In this document: piece by piece, positions 16,337 to 24,723 of the stretch
Numbering within the stretch: position 1 is the stretch's first letter
How the letters are laid out: each line of letters starts with the position of its first letter
Assembly: GCF_004167665.1 (NCBI RefSeq)
Contig: NZ_SEWE01000011.1
Location: 1-64,000, forward strand
Direction: 5' to 3'
DNA from: Hymenobacter persicinus
GTDB lineage: Bacteria > Bacteroidota > Bacteroidia > Cytophagales > Hymenobacteraceae
DNA: 64,000 nucleotides
Program-made: the position numbers and the translations under genes
Notes under the pieces: generated by a model
The model's input: the letters and a program-made list of their open reading frames with translations, nothing else
Databases searched by the model: none
Told to the model about the DNA's origin: nothing

Positions 16337-17035
16337 CTAATAGCTTTCCTTCTGAAACCCGAACTCCCGGAGCTTGGCCTCGAAGGTGTCGGGGTAGTTG
16401 GCCTTGAGGTGGTGGATCAGGGCGCGCAGGGCCTTGCGGAGCTTCTGCTCGCCCTGCACCTTGTCGCTGACCTTGCCGCTGCGCTCCCCGGCCGTGCCGG
16501 TACTTTGCTGCACCAGGGCCGCGTACTCGGTGGCCAGCGGGGCCCAGTAGGCGGTGCCGTACTTCTTCTTGTCGTATTTGTACTTCACCAGCGCCGCCTG
16601 AAGCTTGCCCAGCGCCACCACCCGCTCGGTGCGGCCCTTGGGCAGGCGGTAGTTCTTGTTTAGTTTCTCAATGCCGAAATCCCCGTAATAGGCCGTCTCG
16701 TCGTCCTTGTCTTCGTGCAGATAGCCTTTCACGAAGCCCAGCCCCTTGTCGAGCAGCTTATCCAGGGCCCTGAGGCGGGCCGATTGGGGGCTGCGGGCGT
16801 CCCCGGCCGCATCGGCCGCGGCGCAGGCAGTGGCAAACGCGCCGGCCGCGGTGCTGAATTCGGCCTTGGACAGCCAGAGCAGGCCGGGCAGGTCGGCATT
16901 CGTCCAGGCCCCCGCGGCCGTGGTAGCTACCGCGGACAAGGCCAGGGCGGTATCAGGTAGCTGGTTGGCCCGCTTAACGGACTTCTTGGTGGGAGCCGCG
17001 GCCGCCGCCGACAGCTCAGGAACAGTAATGGACAT
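16337..17035 (-). CDS. Hypothetical protein, helical, Lys-rich C-half
   Basis: 232 residues, no signal peptide. The N-terminal half is Ala-rich and helical (ATTAAGAWTNADLPGLLWLS). The C-terminal half holds YYGDFGIEKLNKNYRLPKGR and a heptad-like, charged end (LRKALRALIHHLKANYPDTFEAKLREFGFQ). It looks cytoplasmic and all-alpha. I do not recognise a family. It is flanked by two different repeat families, and it has its own terminator. Confidence 0.6.
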   Translation of the reverse strand: MSITVPELSAAAAAPTKKSVKRANQLPDTALALSAVATTAAGAWTNADLPGLLWLSKAEFSTAAGAFATACAAADAAGDARSPQSARLRALDKLLDKGLGFVKGYLHEDKDDETAYYGDFGIEKLNKNYRLPKGRTERVVALGKLQAALVKYKYDKKKYGTAYWAPLATEYAALVQQSTGTAGERSGKVSDKVQGEQKLRKALRALIHHLKANYPDTFEAKLREFGFQKESY

Positions 17036-17109
17036 AACGCTAAAATGATTAAGTGGTAAGATTCAGGAATATAAAAAGTTGATTATACAATACCAAGTCC
17101 CCCGGAGCG

Positions 17110-17292
17110 CCCCCGAATGCGGGGAAGCCGGGGGGAAGTCACCCCGGCCTTCCCGCGAATGCGGGAGAGCCCGGAAACTGAAACCTGGGGTATCCGCGAA
17201 TGCGGGAGAGGCGGGGTGAACTCCCCCCGGCCGTCCCGTCATTGCGGATGCCCTCGGAAAATGAAAACCTGTTCTCCCGCGAATGCGGGAGC
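17110..17292. repeat. Tandem array of GAATGC palindromes (period about 83 bases)
   Basis: Five palindromic boxes of the form TCCCGCGAATGCGGGA recur at 17110, 17151, 17193, 17233 (degenerate) and 17275, spaced 41-42 bases. Alternate boxes are followed by GGGGTGAA-CCCC and CGGAAA-TGAAAACCTG segments, so the true unit is about 83 bases, present 2.3 times. It lies between two minus-strand genes. Confidence 0.75.
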
Positions 17293-17302
17293 CCCGGGGT
17301 GA

Positions 17303-17638
17303 CTACTTCCGCTTGTACAGGCGCACGACAAAGCCGTACGGCGTCACGTAGACGAGGCTGTCCCGGGTGAGCTTGCGGATGCGGCAGCTGTAGGGGCCGT
17401 CGACCAGAAAGATGGTTAGCCGGGTGGGCGTAACGGTGTAGCGCAGGGGCCGGTCCAGGGACTCGACATAGGTGAGGCGGGTGCCCTCTACAAAAAACTC
17501 CGCGTTTTCGTCCTCGCTGGCGGCCCAGATTCCCTGAATCAGGGTTTGGGTACTGGCGGCGGGCCGGGGCCGCGGGGCCTGGGCCACGCTACTCAGGGCG
17601 CTGGTCAGCAGCAGGGTGAGTACTGGAAAAGCCTTCAT
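17303..17638 (-). CDS. Hypothetical secreted protein
   Basis: 111 residues: signal peptide (MKAFPVLTLLLTSALSSVAQ), then a compact beta-rich domain. I-Q-G-I-W-A-A-S-E-D-E-N-A-E-F-F-V and Y-T-V-T-P-T-R-L-T-I-F, then L-T-R-D-S-L-V-Y-V form the strand pattern of small lipocalin-like proteins in Bacteroidota (G-x-W start). Placement in that fold is inference. It follows the gene at 17653 by 14 bases, so the two probably form an operon. Confidence 0.6.
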   Translation of the reverse strand: MKAFPVLTLLLTSALSSVAQAPRPRPAASTQTLIQGIWAASEDENAEFFVEGTRLTYVESLDRPLRYTVTPTRLTIFLVDGPYSCRIRKLTRDSLVYVTPYGFVVRLYKRK

Positions 17639-17652
17639 AAATCCGTTGGCCC

Positions 17653-18252
17653 TTACCCCAGCCGGGGCGCCCGAATGATGTTCTGCAAGTCGGCCGGGTT
17701 GCCTTTCGCGGCCTCGATGCGGCCCACGTTGCTGACCACGAAGGCTTTCAGCAGGTCGTTGGCATACGGCAGGTGGTGACCTTTAGCCATCTTATTGTTG
17801 AAGATCAGGGCCTGAGGGGTGCGGATAAGGCCCCAGGGAACTCCCCACCATCCCAATAAGGCGGAGGAAGTGTTGGCCTCCCGGCTCAGGGTATCGAGGC
17901 AGCCGGGGCAGGCAATGGCAAAGGCTTTCTTCTGGGTGGTCATCACCAGGAAGCTGAGCACCTTGCTGGTAATCGTCGCGTTCAGCGGCCGGGCGGCCGA
18001 CTGGCAGAGGGGGCAGGGCTGGGCTTGCAGCAGGGCGCAGTACTCCTGCACGCCCGCCTCGTCGAGCACCCGGAACTGGGCCTGCACGCTTTGCTCCGCG
18101 ACTTCCGCCAGCCCGCGGGTACGCAGCTCATCCTGCAACAGCGCCAGCGCCTCGGGCCGCAGCCTCACGGCATCTTCGCTGACGATGCGCAGCAGCTTGT
18201 CGTCGGACAGGCGGCGGTAGTTTTCGCGGAGGATATCTTCGGATACGGCCAT
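17653..18252 (-). CDS. Hypothetical protein with two CxxC pairs
   Basis: 199 residues, cytoplasmic. The N-terminal helix block (LRENYRRLSDDKLLRI, then L-R-P-E-A-L-A-L-L-Q-D-E-L-R-T-R-G-L) occurs in many Bacteroidota proteins of unknown role. It is followed by C-P-L-C (about residue 80) and C-P-G-C (about 115), which could form one zinc site. Another basic, hydrophobic segment (LLGWWGVPWGLIRTPQALIF) follows. Start ATG at 18252, 32 bases after a near-perfect -7 box. It leads the operon with 17303. Confidence 0.6.
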   Translation of the reverse strand: MAVSEDILRENYRRLSDDKLLRIVSEDAVRLRPEALALLQDELRTRGLAEVAEQSVQAQFRVLDEAGVQEYCALLQAQPCPLCQSAARPLNATITSKVLSFLVMTTQKKAFAIACPGCLDTLSREANTSSALLGWWGVPWGLIRTPQALIFNNKMAKGHHLPYANDLLKAFVVSNVGRIEAAKGNPADLQNIIRAPRLG

Positions 18253-18284
18253 AGCAGGATACGATAGGGGCTGAATGAGTCGTC

Positions 18285-18292
18285 GAAAGATA
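18285..18292 (-). promoter_or_regulatory. Near-consensus -7 box
   Basis: Minus strand TATCTTTC (7 of 8), 32 bases upstream of the ATG at 18252. Confidence 0.4.
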
Positions 18293-18312
18293 GAGCATTC
18301 CCCTGCTCCTGA

Positions 18313-18440
18313 GCTGGCGCGCGTCTCTGACGCGTGCCAGCCGGTCCCGCGTCTGTGACGCGCCTACAAGAACAGCTGGCCCCCACGATTCGCGTCAGAG
18401 ACGCGAGACCGGAAGGCACGCGTCGCAGACGCGCGCCAGC
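18313..18440. repeat. 34-base inverted repeat with GCGTC-GACGC palindromes
   Basis: Arms 18313-18346 and 18407-18440 match at 30 or so of 34 positions (GCTGGCGCGCGTCT-x-x-GACGCGTGCC-...-GGTC). Each arm contains a GCGTC-nn(n)-GACGC palindrome, and two more copies lie between them (CGCGTCTGTGACGCG and CGCGTCAGAGACGCG). The whole unit could fold into a large cruciform. Confidence 0.75.
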
Positions 18441-18449
18441 GAGGGGTAA

Positions 18450-18905
18450 TTATTCCCGTTCAGGAATTTCCTGCACAGGGCTATTCTGACACAAGGCCTC
18501 AATGGCTTCCACTCCACTATCGGCTATGAAGCACAAATAATCGTCGTATCCCCCGTAGACTTTGCCTGCGTCACTCATGAACAGCAGCAAGTAGTCATTA
18601 TGGGCTTGTCCTATTACACAGAGCTTGTTGGTGCCGATACGCTCGGCATAGTTTTCTTGTACCCAGGAAGCATCTACATCATCTACAGCTTCGGCTACAT
18701 TGAAGTGGAAGGTATCGGTTTGTCCATGCTTGGGAAGCGTGACGCGCAAGCTGCCAAACTCCCGCAAAAACTCCTCAACTACCGAGAACCAAGGATATCC
18801 GTCCTTCCACAAAGCAAAACGGTAGCCGATGGTAAAGATAGTTCGGCCTGGGTACCAGCCGGCATTGGTCAATAAGCTCTGGGTGCCACCTGATAGAGTA
18901 TTCAC
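18450..18905 (-). CDS. SUKH-3-like immunity protein
   Basis: 151 residues, no signal peptide. A-G-W-Y-P-G-R at residues 15-21, an F-L-R-E-F-G-S-L block, D-T-F-H-F-N and a later G-x-x-x-x-D-Y-L-L-L-F-M-S/G-K-V-Y-G-G-Y-D-D segment match the SUKH-3 group of the SMI1/KNR4 superfamily. These proteins usually neutralise polymorphic toxins or contact-dependent effectors. No toxin gene is next to it, so it could be an orphan immunity gene. The start is GTG, preceded by AAAAGG. GC content is visibly lower than in the neighbours, consistent with acquisition. Confidence 0.72.
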   Translation of the reverse strand: MNTLSGGTQSLLTNAGWYPGRTIFTIGYRFALWKDGYPWFSVVEEFLREFGSLRVTLPKHGQTDTFHFNVAEAVDDVDASWVQENYAERIGTNKLCVIGQAHNDYLLLFMSDAGKVYGGYDDYLCFIADSGVEAIEALCQNSPVQEIPERE

Positions 18906-18917
18906 CTTTTAAACCAA

Positions 18918-19049
18918 TTACGAAGCCGCCTTATACTCCGCATCCGGGGGCAGTTTCCCAGTCTTTTTCAGGTAGGCAAACAGCTCCCGCTTGGAAAGTG
19001 GGCCGCTGATGCGGCCAGCTGCCCATTCCTCATCCGTCTTGCCATTCAT
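18918..19049 (-). CDS. Small hypothetical protein of the SUKH islet
   Basis: 43 residues if started at the ATG at 19049 (MNGKTDEEWAAGRISG). An ATG at 19109 would add 20 residues but overlap the upstream gene by 53 bases. The shorter form leaves a 7-base gap to the upstream stop, which fits an operon. The sequence is charged, with L-S-K-R-E-L-F-A-Y-L-K-K-T-G-K-L-P-P, reminiscent of short helix-turn proteins. No function assigned. Confidence 0.45.
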   Translation of the reverse strand: MNGKTDEEWAAGRISGPLSKRELFAYLKKTGKLPPDAEYKAAS

Positions 19050-19056
19050 GGAAAGG

Positions 19057-19350
19057 CTATTCGGATTCTTCGGCGAGTCGGCGGAGGATAACGTCTTGGA
19101 TGGTTTCATAGCGGGGAAGGTCTACGTCGTCGATAATAAGTTTTTGCTCGGAACTGGTGGTAAAAAGAACGGCAATGAACTTGCGTTGGTTCGTGTAGCC
19201 CACTACTTCAATCTGCCCGTTTTGCCGCAGGTACGTCTGCGCCCGTTCCGAAACGTTGATCAGGTGCTCTATCTCATCCAAGTAGATGCTCACGCTGCTC
19301 AGCCAATGCAGGTTAAGCCGGCCAAAGTCAATTTGGTAGTTCTCAAACAT
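19057..19350 (-). CDS. Hypothetical protein of the SUKH islet
   Basis: 97 residues starting at MFENYQIDFGRLN. A mixed alpha/beta pattern (E-I-E-H-L-I-N-V-S-E-R-A-Q-T-Y-L-R, I-E-V-V-G-Y-T-N-Q-R-K-F-I-A-V-L-F, ending R-R-L-A-E-E-S-E). Probably cytoplasmic. I do not recognise the family; small genes beside SUKH genes are often other immunity proteins. The three genes 19350 to 18450 are closely packed and co-oriented. Confidence 0.55.
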   Translation of the reverse strand: MFENYQIDFGRLNLHWLSSVSIYLDEIEHLINVSERAQTYLRQNGQIEVVGYTNQRKFIAVLFTTSSEQKLIIDDVDLPRYETIQDVILRRLAEESE

Positions 19351-19400
19351 AGTAGTGAGTAAAAGATAATGATAAGCGAATAGCTCTTTCAAGATGCACA

Positions 19401-19437
19401 AAAAAGCCGCCGCTTCCTTCCGAAGCAGCGGCTTTCT
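19401..19437 (-). terminator. Rho-independent terminator of nrdA
   Basis: AAAGCCGC-c-GCTT pairs with AAGC-a-GCGGCTTT; on the minus strand it ends in six Ts, 23 bases beyond the nrdA stop. Confidence 0.8.
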
Positions 19438-19459
19438 TAGCTATTCAGGTTTACCCCCC

Positions 19460-21838
19460 TTACGACCCGCACGCCTCGCAGGCGTCCGGGTTATCCAGGG
19501 AGCAGGCCATGTCGGAGGCGTTCTGGGCCGACACGTTCAGGGGCTCCAGGGTCTCGGCGGCTTGCTTCTGCACCGTGAACTTGATGGCGTCGGCGGCGGC
19601 TTTGGTGCGCAGGTAGTACATGCCGGTTTTCAGGCCCTTCTTCCAGGAGTGGAAGTGCATGCTGGTGAGCTTGCCGAAGTTCACGTTCTGCACGTGCAGG
19701 TTCAGGCTCTGGCTCTGGCAGATGTAGGCGCCCCGGTCGGCCGACATATCGATGATGCGGCGCTGGGAAATCTCCCATACCGTCTTGTACAGGTCCTTGA
19801 TGTGCTGGGGGATGCTCGGAATGTCCTGCACCGAGCCGTTGGCGGCGATGATGTCGTTCTTCATCTGCTCGTTCCAGATGCCGAGCTTCACCAGATCCTT
19901 GAGCAGGTGCTTATTCACCACCATAAACTCCCCGCTCAGCACGCGCCGCACGTAGATGTTGGAGGTGTAGGGCTCAAACGACTCGTTGTTGCCCAGGATC
20001 TGGGCCGTGGAGGCCGTCGGCATGGGCGCTACCAACAGGGAGTTGCGTACGCCGTGCTCCATCACCTGGGCCCGCAGCGTGTCCCAGTCCCAGCGGCCCG
20101 ACTCGGGCGTGACGCCCCAGAGGTCGAACTGGAACTTGCCCTTGCTCAGCGGGGAGCCGGGGAAAGTCTCGTAGGCGCCGTCCTTCTTGGCCAGGTCCAT
20201 CGAGGCCGTCATGGCCGCGAAGTAGATGGTCTCGAAGATGTCCTTGTTCAGGCCCGTGGCTTCCTCGCTTTCGAAGGGCATGCGCAGGGCAATAAAGGTA
20301 TCGGCCAGCCCCTGCACGCCTAGGCCGATGGGGCGGTGGCGCAGGTTGGAGCGTTCGGCTTCCACTACGGGGTAGTAGTTGATGTCGATAACCTTGTTGA
20401 GGTTCTTGGTGGCGTGGTAGGTCACCTCGTAGAGCTTCTGGTGGTCGAACACCAGGTGGCCGTTTTCCTCCTTCAGGTAGCGGGGCAACGCCAGCGAGGC
20501 CAGGTTGCAGACCGCAATTTCGTTCTCGTCGGTGTACTCCATAATCTCGGTGCACAGGTTCGACGACTTGATGGTGCCCAGGTTCTGCTGGTTGGATTTG
20601 CCGTTGGCGGCGTCCTTGAAGAGCATGTATGGCGTGCCGGTTTCAGTCTGGCTTTCCAGGATGGCGAACCACAGGTCCTGGGCCTTCACGGTGCGGCGGC
20701 CGCGGCCTTCCTTCTCGTACTTCATGTAGAGCTTCTCGAACTCCGGGCCCCAGGTGTCGCCCAGGCCGGGGCACTCGTTGGGGCACATCAGGGTCCAGTC
20801 GCCGTTGGCCTCGACGCGCTTCATGAACAGGTCGGGGGTCCAGAGGGCGTAGAACAGGTCGCGGGCGCGGTTTTCCTCCTTGCCGTGGTTCTTTTTCAGG
20901 TCCAGGAAGTCGAAGATGTCGGCGTGCCAGGGCTCGATGTAGATGGCGAAGGCGCCCTTGCGCTTGCCGCCGCCTTGGTCCACGTAGCGGGCCGTGTCGT
21001 TGAAGACCTTCAGCATCGGGATGATGCCGTTACTGGTGCCGTTGGTGCCCTTGATGTAGGAGCCCGTGGCCCGCACGTTGTGGATGCTCAGCCCGATACC
21101 GCCGGCCGACTGCGAAATCTGGGCGCAGTTCTTCAGCGTGTCGTAGATGCCCGTGATGGAGTCGTCCTTCATCGTGAGCAGGAAGCAGGAGCTGAGCTGG
21201 GGCTTGGGCGAGCCGGCGTTGAACAGGGTCGGCGTGGCGTGGGTAAACCAGCGCTCCGACATCAGGTTGTAGGTTTCGATGGCCGACTCAATGTCGTGCT
21301 TGTGGATGCCGATGGCCACGCGCATGAGCATGTGCTGGGGCCGCTCCACCACCTTGCCGTCCATGCGCAGCAGGTAGGAGCGCTCCAGGGTCTTGAAGCC
21401 GAAGTAGTCGTAGCTGTAGTCCCGGTCGTAGATGATGGCCGAGTCGAGGGTGGCGGCGTGGCTGTGAATGATTTCCCAGACGTCCTTGGCGATGAGCGAG
21501 GCGTTTTCGCCGGTCTTGGGGTCCTCGTAGGTGTAGAGGCGCTTCATGGTGCTCGAAAACGACTTCGAGGTCACCTTGTGCAGGTTGCTGACGGCAATGC
21601 GGGCGGCCAGGATGGCGTAGTCGGGGTGCTTGGTGGTGAGCGAGGCGGCGGTTTCGGCCGCCAGGTTGTCGAGCTCCACCGTCGTTACGCCGTCGTAGAT
21701 GCCGTCGATGACCTTCTTGGCTACCTCGATGGGCGAGATGAAGTTCTGGTTGAGCCCGTAGCAGAGCTTTTCAATGCGCGCCGTGACTTTGTCAAATTTC
21801 ACGGATTCGCGGCGGCCGTCGCGTTTGAGTACCAGCAT
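19460..21838 (-). CDS. nrdA: Ribonucleoside-diphosphate reductase, alpha subunit (class Ia)
   Basis: The catalytic large subunit, which reduces ribonucleoside diphosphates to dNDPs with NrdB. The 792 residues start [20 protein letters not shown], the ATP-cone with its allosteric activity site. Active-site motifs are present: S-S-C-F-L-L-T (first redox Cys), S-N-L-C-T-E-I (thiyl-radical Cys and Glu), [10 protein letters not shown] (second redox Cys), and a C-terminal Cys pair C-E-A-C-G-S that transfers electrons. Segments such as [20 protein letters not shown] show the eukaryote-like class Ia type. The ATG at 21838 opens the ATP-cone. nrdB lies 1.4 kb upstream on the same strand with one gene between. 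Confidence 0.96.
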   Translation of the reverse strand: MLVLKRDGRRESVKFDKVTARIEKLCYGLNQNFISPIEVAKKVIDGIYDGVTTVELDNLAAETAASLTTKHPDYAILAARIAVSNLHKVTSKSFSSTMKRLYTYEDPKTGENASLIAKDVWEIIHSHAATLDSAIIYDRDYSYDYFGFKTLERSYLLRMDGKVVERPQHMLMRVAIGIHKHDIESAIETYNLMSERWFTHATPTLFNAGSPKPQLSSCFLLTMKDDSITGIYDTLKNCAQISQSAGGIGLSIHNVRATGSYIKGTNGTSNGIIPMLKVFNDTARYVDQGGGKRKGAFAIYIEPWHADIFDFLDLKKNHGKEENRARDLFYALWTPDLFMKRVEANGDWTLMCPNECPGLGDTWGPEFEKLYMKYEKEGRGRRTVKAQDLWFAILESQTETGTPYMLFKDAANGKSNQQNLGTIKSSNLCTEIMEYTDENEIAVCNLASLALPRYLKEENGHLVFDHQKLYEVTYHATKNLNKVIDINYYPVVEAERSNLRHRPIGLGVQGLADTFIALRMPFESEEATGLNKDIFETIYFAAMTASMDLAKKDGAYETFPGSPLSKGKFQFDLWGVTPESGRWDWDTLRAQVMEHGVRNSLLVAPMPTASTAQILGNNESFEPYTSNIYVRRVLSGEFMVVNKHLLKDLVKLGIWNEQMKNDIIAANGSVQDIPSIPQHIKDLYKTVWEISQRRIIDMSADRGAYICQSQSLNLHVQNVNFGKLTSMHFHSWKKGLKTGMYYLRTKAAADAIKFTVQKQAAETLEPLNVSAQNASDMACSLDNPDACEACGS

Positions 21839-22186
21839 AAGCGAGCAGGTTGAGTTGGGGTGGTTGGGATGTATGAAAACACCACGCCGTGAAAGGGCGG
21901 GGACGTACGAACAAAAACCAGGGCGCCGGGGAACTAATCCGGCGTTCTTAAGACGGAAGATATCCGCTTCCGTCGGGCAGGACAAACCAAAAGATTAGAA
22001 GTTTTCCACAAACCCCGAAACCGCACAGTACGAGGGGTTTTGATTGCTAAAGTGAATAGCCGCGGGCCGATGTTCAGCCGGCGAAATCGGGTTGCGGATT
22101 TTGGGGAAAAGTGGTAGGCGGGGCCGACGGAAATAGAAACAACAAAGCCCACCGCGGGGCGGCAGGCTTGGTGGCGTATGAGCCGC
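21839..22186. other. nrdA upstream region, 348 bases
   Basis: No gene seen. It holds one DnaA-box-like site (TTTTCCACA, 22002-22010, one mismatch to TTATCCACA) and a weak inverted repeat at GGAAGATATCCGCTTCC (21953-21969). I find no NrdR-box pair or cobalamin riboswitch. Confidence 0.45.
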
Positions 22187-23116
22187 TTATTGGGCCACGG
22201 AAGGCACTAGATTGGTTATGCTGCGCAGTTTGATATACTCAGCCAGGGTGCTCTGGCCGAAAACAGCCCGGCGCTCATCCACGTGGACTTCATCCTCGAT
22301 GGGCGCCACCACGCGCTTGCCGGTCTTGGGGTCCGTGACCATCTGGGTGCCAAACAGCTGGGGCTTGCCCTGCCGTACCAGCACCTGATCCTGCAGGAAC
22401 AGGTAGCCAAACGGCGACAGGTCGCCCCGCAACGTGGCCTGGCGGATCATGGGCAGGTATTTTGCCTGCACGGCAATGTTGGCCTGCTGAATGACGAGAA
22501 ACGGCGCCAAGCTGCCAAAATGCCCCACCTGCTGCTTGGTGGGCCAGCCCTGCTGATCCAGCAGGGGCAGCACCAGCGCCAGCTGCCGGGCATCGGCAGC
22601 CTTGACTGCCTGCTCCGCCTGGAGCGTCTGCGGCGCGTTGGCCCCGTACAGCGACTTCAGCGAGTCGCGCTCAGCTCGCACCTGCCGGTGGTCCGCAAAC
22701 ACCTGCTCCAGCTCCCGCTTGAGGGGCTGATTGAAGCGGGCTTCAATGCGGTCGGCGTTCTGCTGGGCGGCTTTCACCACGGCAGCCCACCGTGGGTCGG
22801 AGTGCAGGCTGGCTAAGTCGGTGTCCTTCACTAGGTGCGGCAGGTTGCCGTAGCCCGCCGCCATGGTTTTGTCCAGGTAGCTGAAGGCCTTGTCCGGGTT
22901 ACCCGCCAGGGCCCAGCTGCAGGCCGCGTTGTAGAGGTCACTCAGCTTAGGCGGGGCTTGCGCCACCGACTGGTCGTAGAGCTGCCCCGCTTCCTGGTAC
23001 TGGTGCACCTTGTAGGCGGCCGTTGCCCGTTGGCTCAAGGTCTGGGGAATGTTTTGCGCAAAAAGTGGGGTTCCGGGCAGCAGGAGCAGGCCCAGGAGAA
23101 CAGTAATCTTGTGCAT
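22187..23116 (-). CDS. TPR-containing DUF6624-like secreted protein
   Basis: 309 residues: signal peptide (MHKITVLLGLLLLPGTPLFAQ), then a TPR-like part (A-T-A-A-Y-K-V-H-Q-Y-Q-E-A-G-Q-L-Y, A-A-C-S-W-A-L-A-G-N-P-D-K-A-F-S-Y-L) with the end-of-group segment D-T-D-L-A-S-L-H-S-D-P-R-W. A second domain (D-H-R-Q-V-R-A-E-R to the end) fits the DUF6624 pattern with its Q-Q-G-W-P and F-L-V-I-Q motifs. Expected in the periplasm or outer membrane. The position between nrdA and nrdB looks incidental, as nothing links it to nucleotide metabolism. Confidence 0.72.
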   Translation of the reverse strand: MHKITVLLGLLLLPGTPLFAQNIPQTLSQRATAAYKVHQYQEAGQLYDQSVAQAPPKLSDLYNAACSWALAGNPDKAFSYLDKTMAAGYGNLPHLVKDTDLASLHSDPRWAAVVKAAQQNADRIEARFNQPLKRELEQVFADHRQVRAERDSLKSLYGANAPQTLQAEQAVKAADARQLALVLPLLDQQGWPTKQQVGHFGSLAPFLVIQQANIAVQAKYLPMIRQATLRGDLSPFGYLFLQDQVLVRQGKPQLFGTQMVTDPKTGKRVVAPIEDEVHVDERRAVFGQSTLAEYIKLRSITNLVPSVAQ

Positions 23117-23269
23117 TGAAGTTGGAAATAGTTAACCAATACAAACAGTCGGATTGATGCGGATTGCAATAGGTAGTAGGGGTGTAAAAGACAGCGTCTG
23201 AGGAAGGTAAAAAACCGAAAACCCGGCTTCTCACCTCTCTCAGACGCTGAGTGAGACTGGCAGATGGGG

Positions 23270-24229
23270 TTAAAAGTCCTCGTCGAGGGAGAAGGCGTTT
23301 TCGGTCCGTTCGCTCATCACGCCGGCTTTCTGGTATTCGGCCACGCGCTTCTCGAAGAAGTTGGTTTTGCCCTGGAGCGAAATCATCTCCATGAAGTCGA
23401 AGGGGTTGGTCGAGTTGTAGATCTTGCTGTAGCCCAGGCTTAGCAGCAGGCGGTCGGCCACAAACTCAATGTACTGCGACATGGTGGCCGCGTTCATCCC
23501 GATCAGGTTTACGGGCAGCGCGTCGGTCACGAACTCCTGCTCGATGCTCACCGCGTCGCGGATGATTTCGTGCACGCGCTCCTCGCTGAGCTTGTTTTGC
23601 AGGTAGCTGTAGAGCAGGCAGGCGAAGTCGCAGTGCAGGCCCTCGTCGCGGCTGATCAGCTCGTTGGAGAAGGTCAGGCCGGGCATCAGCCCGCGCTTCT
23701 TAAGCCAGAAGATCGAGCAGAACGAGCCGGAGAAGAAGATGCCCTCCACGGCGGCAAAGGCAATGATGCGCTCGGCGAAATCCTCGGAGTTGATCCACTT
23801 CAGGGCCCACTCTCCCTTTTTCTTCACGCAGGGCACGGTTTCGAGGGCGTTGAAGAGGCGGTCCTTTTCTTGGGGGTTCTTGATGTATGTGTCAATCAGC
23901 AGGGAGTAAGTCTCCGAGTGAATGTTTTCCATCATGATCTGGAAGCCGTAGAAGCAGCGCGCCTCGGGCATCTGCACTTCCTGCATGAAGTTGACGGCCA
24001 AGTTTTCGTTCACGATGCCATCGGAGGCCGCGAAGAAGGCCAGCACGTGGCTGATGAAGTGCCGCTCGCCGTCGTTGAGGGCATCCCAGTCCTTTTGGTC
24101 CTGGGAGAGGTCAATTTCCTCGGCGGTCCAGAACGAGGCCTCGGCCTTCTTGTAAAACTGCCAAACGTCGTTGTTCTGGATTGGGAAAAGAACGAAGCGG
24201 TTGGGGTTCTCGGTGAGCAGCGGTTCCAT
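23270..24229 (-). CDS. nrdB: Ribonucleoside-diphosphate reductase, beta subunit (class Ia)
   Basis: The ferritin-like small subunit that generates the diiron-tyrosyl radical. 319 residues starting [17 protein letters not shown]. Metal-ligand segments are present: F-W-T-A-E-E-I-D (Asp), E-A-R-C-F-Y-G-F-Q (radical Tyr region), [10 protein letters not shown] (Glu, His), and late E-x-x-H ligands (D-E-G-L-H-C-D-F). The C-terminus F-S-L-D-E-D-F is the peptide that docks on NrdA and closely resembles the eukaryotic R2 tail. A perfect -7 box lies 120 bases upstream, and three DnaA-like boxes lie farther up. Confidence 0.95.
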   Translation of the reverse strand: MEPLLTENPNRFVLFPIQNNDVWQFYKKAEASFWTAEEIDLSQDQKDWDALNDGERHFISHVLAFFAASDGIVNENLAVNFMQEVQMPEARCFYGFQIMMENIHSETYSLLIDTYIKNPQEKDRLFNALETVPCVKKKGEWALKWINSEDFAERIIAFAAVEGIFFSGSFCSIFWLKKRGLMPGLTFSNELISRDEGLHCDFACLLYSYLQNKLSEERVHEIIRDAVSIEQEFVTDALPVNLIGMNAATMSQYIEFVADRLLLSLGYSKIYNSTNPFDFMEMISLQGKTNFFEKRVAEYQKAGVMSERTENAFSLDEDF

Positions 24230-24351
24230 AGCGAGAGGGAAAAATAGGCGGAAGAATAACCGGCGGGCCGGCCAACGCAGGGTCTTGCGGAACCCGGCAT
24301 TCCAGGAATTGTTTGGCGCTTCCGGCGCGGCGCAGGGCCCCGTCGAAGCAT

Positions 24352-24359
24352 CAAATATA
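24352..24359 (-). promoter_or_regulatory. TAnnTTTG -7 box of nrdB
   Basis: On the minus strand TATATTTG is a perfect match, giving a leader of about 120 bases for nrdB. Confidence 0.6.
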
Positions 24360-24506
24360 ATCCTGACCCTCGGGAACCCCGCCCCGCTTCGGCGTTTTTT
24401 CTGTGTTAATTTTTCCGTATGATCCGGAAGGGCCGCGGCCCGGCCCGCCGGCGCCGCAACCGGAAAATCCGCCGCAAAGGCGCCCGGCAGCCCTAATTTT
24501 ATAAAG

Positions 24507-24546
24507 TTATCCACATTTCGCCTGTGGACAATTTGACTTATCCACA
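24507..24546. promoter_or_regulatory. Cluster of three DnaA-box-like sites
   Basis: TTATCCACA at 24507 (plus), TTGTCCACA at 24523-24531 (minus) and TTATCCACA at 24538 (plus) sit within 40 bases. The two plus-strand boxes match the strong consensus exactly. They lie between the nrdB and rplU promoters. Control by DnaA of dNTP synthesis is known for E. coli nrdAB; here it is inference. Confidence 0.65.
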
Positions 24547-24659
24547 AAAATACTATTCACGTACCCGCTCGGGCGTTCTTGTAAGGTAGGCTGCAAGCGG
24601 GGCGGAGCGGCCGTACGGGGCACTCGGGCCGTCGAGTAGATGATGATTAACGAGTTAGG

Positions 24660-24691
24660 TTTGGTTTTGTGAAATGATACTTCTACTTTTG
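24660..24691 (+). promoter_or_regulatory. Promoter of rplU
   Basis: TTTG (24660-24663) and TACTTTTG (24684-24691) with a 20-base spacer match both halves of the Bacteroidota promoter. The leader is about 28 bases. Confidence 0.75.
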
Positions 24692-24723
24692 CCTTCCAAT
24701 TTTCAGAAAACGCGAAGACGCCG

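Larger units (their letters stand above)
24230..24723. other. nrdB-rplU divergent intergenic region, 494 bases
   Basis: It holds the nrdB promoter (24352-24359, minus), three DnaA-box-like sites (24507-24546) within an AT-rich stretch and the rplU promoter (24660-24691). No coding frame of credible character. Confidence 0.6.

Noticed and set aside
17110..17292. CRISPR-like evenly spaced repeats
   Set aside because: The repeats are palindromic with conserved spacers, the copies vary, and no cas genes are present.
20336..21853. 505-residue plus-strand open frame inside nrdA
   Set aside because: It is the complementary shadow of a gene with clear reductase motifs; the high GC creates long antisense frames.
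21839..22186. NrdR boxes or a cobalamin riboswitch upstream of nrdA
   Set aside because: Neither the paired 16-base NrdR boxes nor B12-box features were found by eye.
24507..24546. Replication origin oriC
   Set aside because: Only three boxes, no origin-type gene context, and no skew data could be computed; kept only as a DnaA-binding candidate.
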